64,000 nt of DNA, from positions 42,452,682 to 42,516,681 of the forward strand of contig NC_133104.1 of the NCBI RefSeq assembly GCF_022965805.1. Direction: 5' to 3'. This DNA is from Primulina eburnea. Lineage: Eukaryota; Streptophyta; Magnoliopsida; Lamiales; Gesneriaceae. Under the pieces are notes generated by a model. That model was not told where the DNA came from, searched no databases, and saw nothing but the letters and a program-made list of their open reading frames with translations. Positions within the stretch are counted from its first letter, which is position 1. Every line of letters starts with the position of its first letter. The position numbers and the translations under genes were made by a program. Below are positions 62,358 to 64,000 of this stretch, piece after piece.

Positions 62358-64000
62358 ATGCCGATTCCGACAATAGCTCTTTACGCCAGTCCATCGAGCA
62401 GTGTGTGTCAAATCAACTCCCATGCATCGTATGATGTAGACATCAATGGCCGTTCAACTTCGTCGGCATCGGCTTCGCCTTCGCAGAAACATATAGTTGG
62501 CGGGCTCTCGTGCTTGTTTTCATCGCCGTCCGTGAAGCCGGCGTATTCGAGTGGATCCGAGGAGTTGGGATCGCTGTGGCACGACATAACTGAGGAATTG
62601 GGGTCCTCTTCGCGATACTCTTCTTTAAGCTCGTCCGTCAAGAGAGATCATGGCCGACAGAGCCCGATCTCTGTACTCCAGGGTCCCAACAGTTCAGTAT
62701 TATCTGGTTCGCGAAGCCCGCCCTCGAGGAATAGCGGCGATTCGAAGCCGCTGAGTGGGGGATTGTTTAATGGGTTCATGAGGCATGCTCTGGGTTCGTG
62801 TGTGGAGCATGGTTCCTCGACTTTGACTTTAAATATGACAGACATCGACCCATCTCCGTCGAATGTTGTAGCGGAGGAGCTAACTTTCGCCATGGATGAT
62901 AATAATTTCACGGAGTTGGAATTACCTCCATATGCTAAAGACATGCTTTTTGAAGCCCAATCGAAGCAATTTATCTTTCGTGATGATAACGTTGTTAAGG
63001 CTTTTCGTGAAGCTGAAAAGGCGCATAGAGGCCAGGTATTTGAAATTGTTCGAACGGATTCTTTTTCTTTCTTATTTCAACAGAGTTGTGATAAGATTGG
63101 ACTCAATTCCTTTATCTTGTTGTGGTGTTTTTAGATGCGTGCAAGTGGGCATCCTTATTTGCAGCATTGCTTGGAGACTGCGGTCCTGCTGGCAAGTATT
63201 GGAGCTACGCCCACGGTTGTTACTGCTGGACTTTTGCATGATACGGTTGACGATTCTTGTGTTACTTATGAACATATTTCCAGGACTTGTGGAACTGAGG
63301 TTGCTGAGTTGGTCAAGGGGGTGAGTCATAGAGACTGTATAGAATATAGTTCTTATCTGCTGCATTGTTTTTAAGCGTATGACAAGTCGGATTTTGTTAA
63401 TGTGCAACTTGTTCAAGGTTTAAATTGTGATGACATGTTAGTTGAATTTTTTGTAAATATTTTGTCCCTTTGTACTAGTTATTCTCTAAATTACCCAGTT
63501 CTTGCTGGTTAATTCTTTGTTTATGTATTTAAGTGTAAGATGTTGAGTTCCCTTCCTTTTCGGTGATCCGTGATTACAAGTTTTGAATGCGTTGAATACT
63601 GTTTTGTTGTAAGCATGTAGGGCAGCGGTGAAGTCAGGCGGCCTAGGGGTGGTCACCCCCCTTCGTATTTTTAATCTTTTTGTTATTCATTTTTTTATGT
63701 GTCGAGTATTCATGAAAACGGAATTTCGCCCTTTAAATATTTTGAGCTTTAGTTTTGCTACATTACTGCTCTCTCCTGCCTTTCCCCTTCTTTTCCCTCC
63801 CAAGACTTTGACTGAAGCGATTGCCTTGTGAAGTTTATTTAGTTATTGTTCTTCCAGGTGTCTAAGCTCAGTTACTTGAGCAAGCTTGCGCGGGAAAACA
63901 ACACGGCCTGTAAAACTGCGGAGGCAGATCGATTGCATACCATGTTTCTTGGGATGACCGATGCAAGAGCTGTTCTTATAAAATTGGCTGATCGATTGCA
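62358..64000 (+). CDS. RelA/SpoT homolog, RSH2/RSH3 type (5' part, truncated by window)
   Basis: Three exons are visible: 62358-63035, 63135-63320 and 63858 to the window end; the gene continues beyond 64000. RSH proteins make and/or hydrolyse the alarmone (p)ppGpp in plastids. The first 180 or so residues are Ser-rich and low in acidic residues near the start ([13 protein letters not shown]), fitting a chloroplast transit peptide. Next come [18 protein letters not shown] and the HD domain: [16 protein letters not shown], then [14 protein letters not shown] with the His-Asp pair at about 261-262, then [13 protein letters not shown] and [11 protein letters not shown]. The synthetase domain lies outside the window, so catalytic status cannot be judged. 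Splice junctions keep phase. RSH2/3 is favoured over RSH1 by the N-terminal wording. Confidence 0.9.

Noticed and set aside
63628..63831. Open frame in the RSH gene
   Set aside because: Lies within the intron between exons at 63320 and 63858.
1..64000. CRISPR arrays, bacterial operons or viral integrations
   Set aside because: No regularly spaced identical repeats with unique spacers, and no viral coat or polymerase genes apart from the decayed LINE.

Overview
The window is nuclear DNA from a flowering plant, almost certainly a eudicot. Its genes have short GT-AG introns, lie on both strands, and sit in very AT-rich intergenic DNA full of small DNA transposons. The gene set is plant-specific: LURP-one, group VII ERF, UBP1, JAZ, CC-NB-LRR, DUF1677, CYP92-like P450 and a plastid RelA/SpoT homolog. 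Protein style and the abundant GTGAGAC..GTCTCAC MITE suggest an asterid, perhaps Lamiales; that placement is inference.

Layout. 1.5-2.3 kb: LURP-one-related gene (+). 3.5-4.3 kb: hAT-like element just upstream of the eIF2B alpha gene (+, 4.4-8.4 kb), whose first intron holds an antisense LINE with a nested MITE. 9.8-12.0 kb: group VII ERF with a Met-Cys N-degron (+). 14.9-23.6 kb: a decayed block with a frame-disrupted J-domain gene (+), an unidentified broken minus-strand gene, and an ABCB transporter pseudogene (+). 25.3-29.6 kb: UBP1-type triple-RRM protein (-). 31.5-33.3 kb: JAZ/TIFY10-like repressor (-) with an upstream G-box. 35.8-40.9 kb: inverted-repeat and CACTA-type transposon remains. 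41.3-44.1 kb: single-exon CC-NB-LRR gene (+). 48.0-48.8 kb: DUF1677 gene (+). 49-55 kb: repeat-rich tract with MITEs, two Helitrons with recognisable ends and other repeats. 58.5-60.2 kb: CYP92-like P450 (+). 62.4 kb to the end: RSH2/3-type gene (+), cut off by the window edge.

These are independent plant genes, not an operon. Several serve stress and hormone signalling: ERF-VII in oxygen sensing, JAZ in jasmonate signalling, NLR and LURP-one in defence, UBP1 in stress-granule RNA control, RSH in the plastid stringent response, and the P450 in specialised metabolism. Proximity alone does not show functional linkage.

I found no convincing new biological system. The most notable signals are the three adjacent decayed genes, the MITE with a palindromic core motif (three copies within 0.8 kb, one inverted), the Helitron pair (one with a tRNA-like segment), an inverted duplication of CACTA ends, and a possible C-terminal EAR motif on the JAZ protein. 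Exon boundaries were found by eye from splice signals, reading-frame continuity and family resemblance; no alignment was run.
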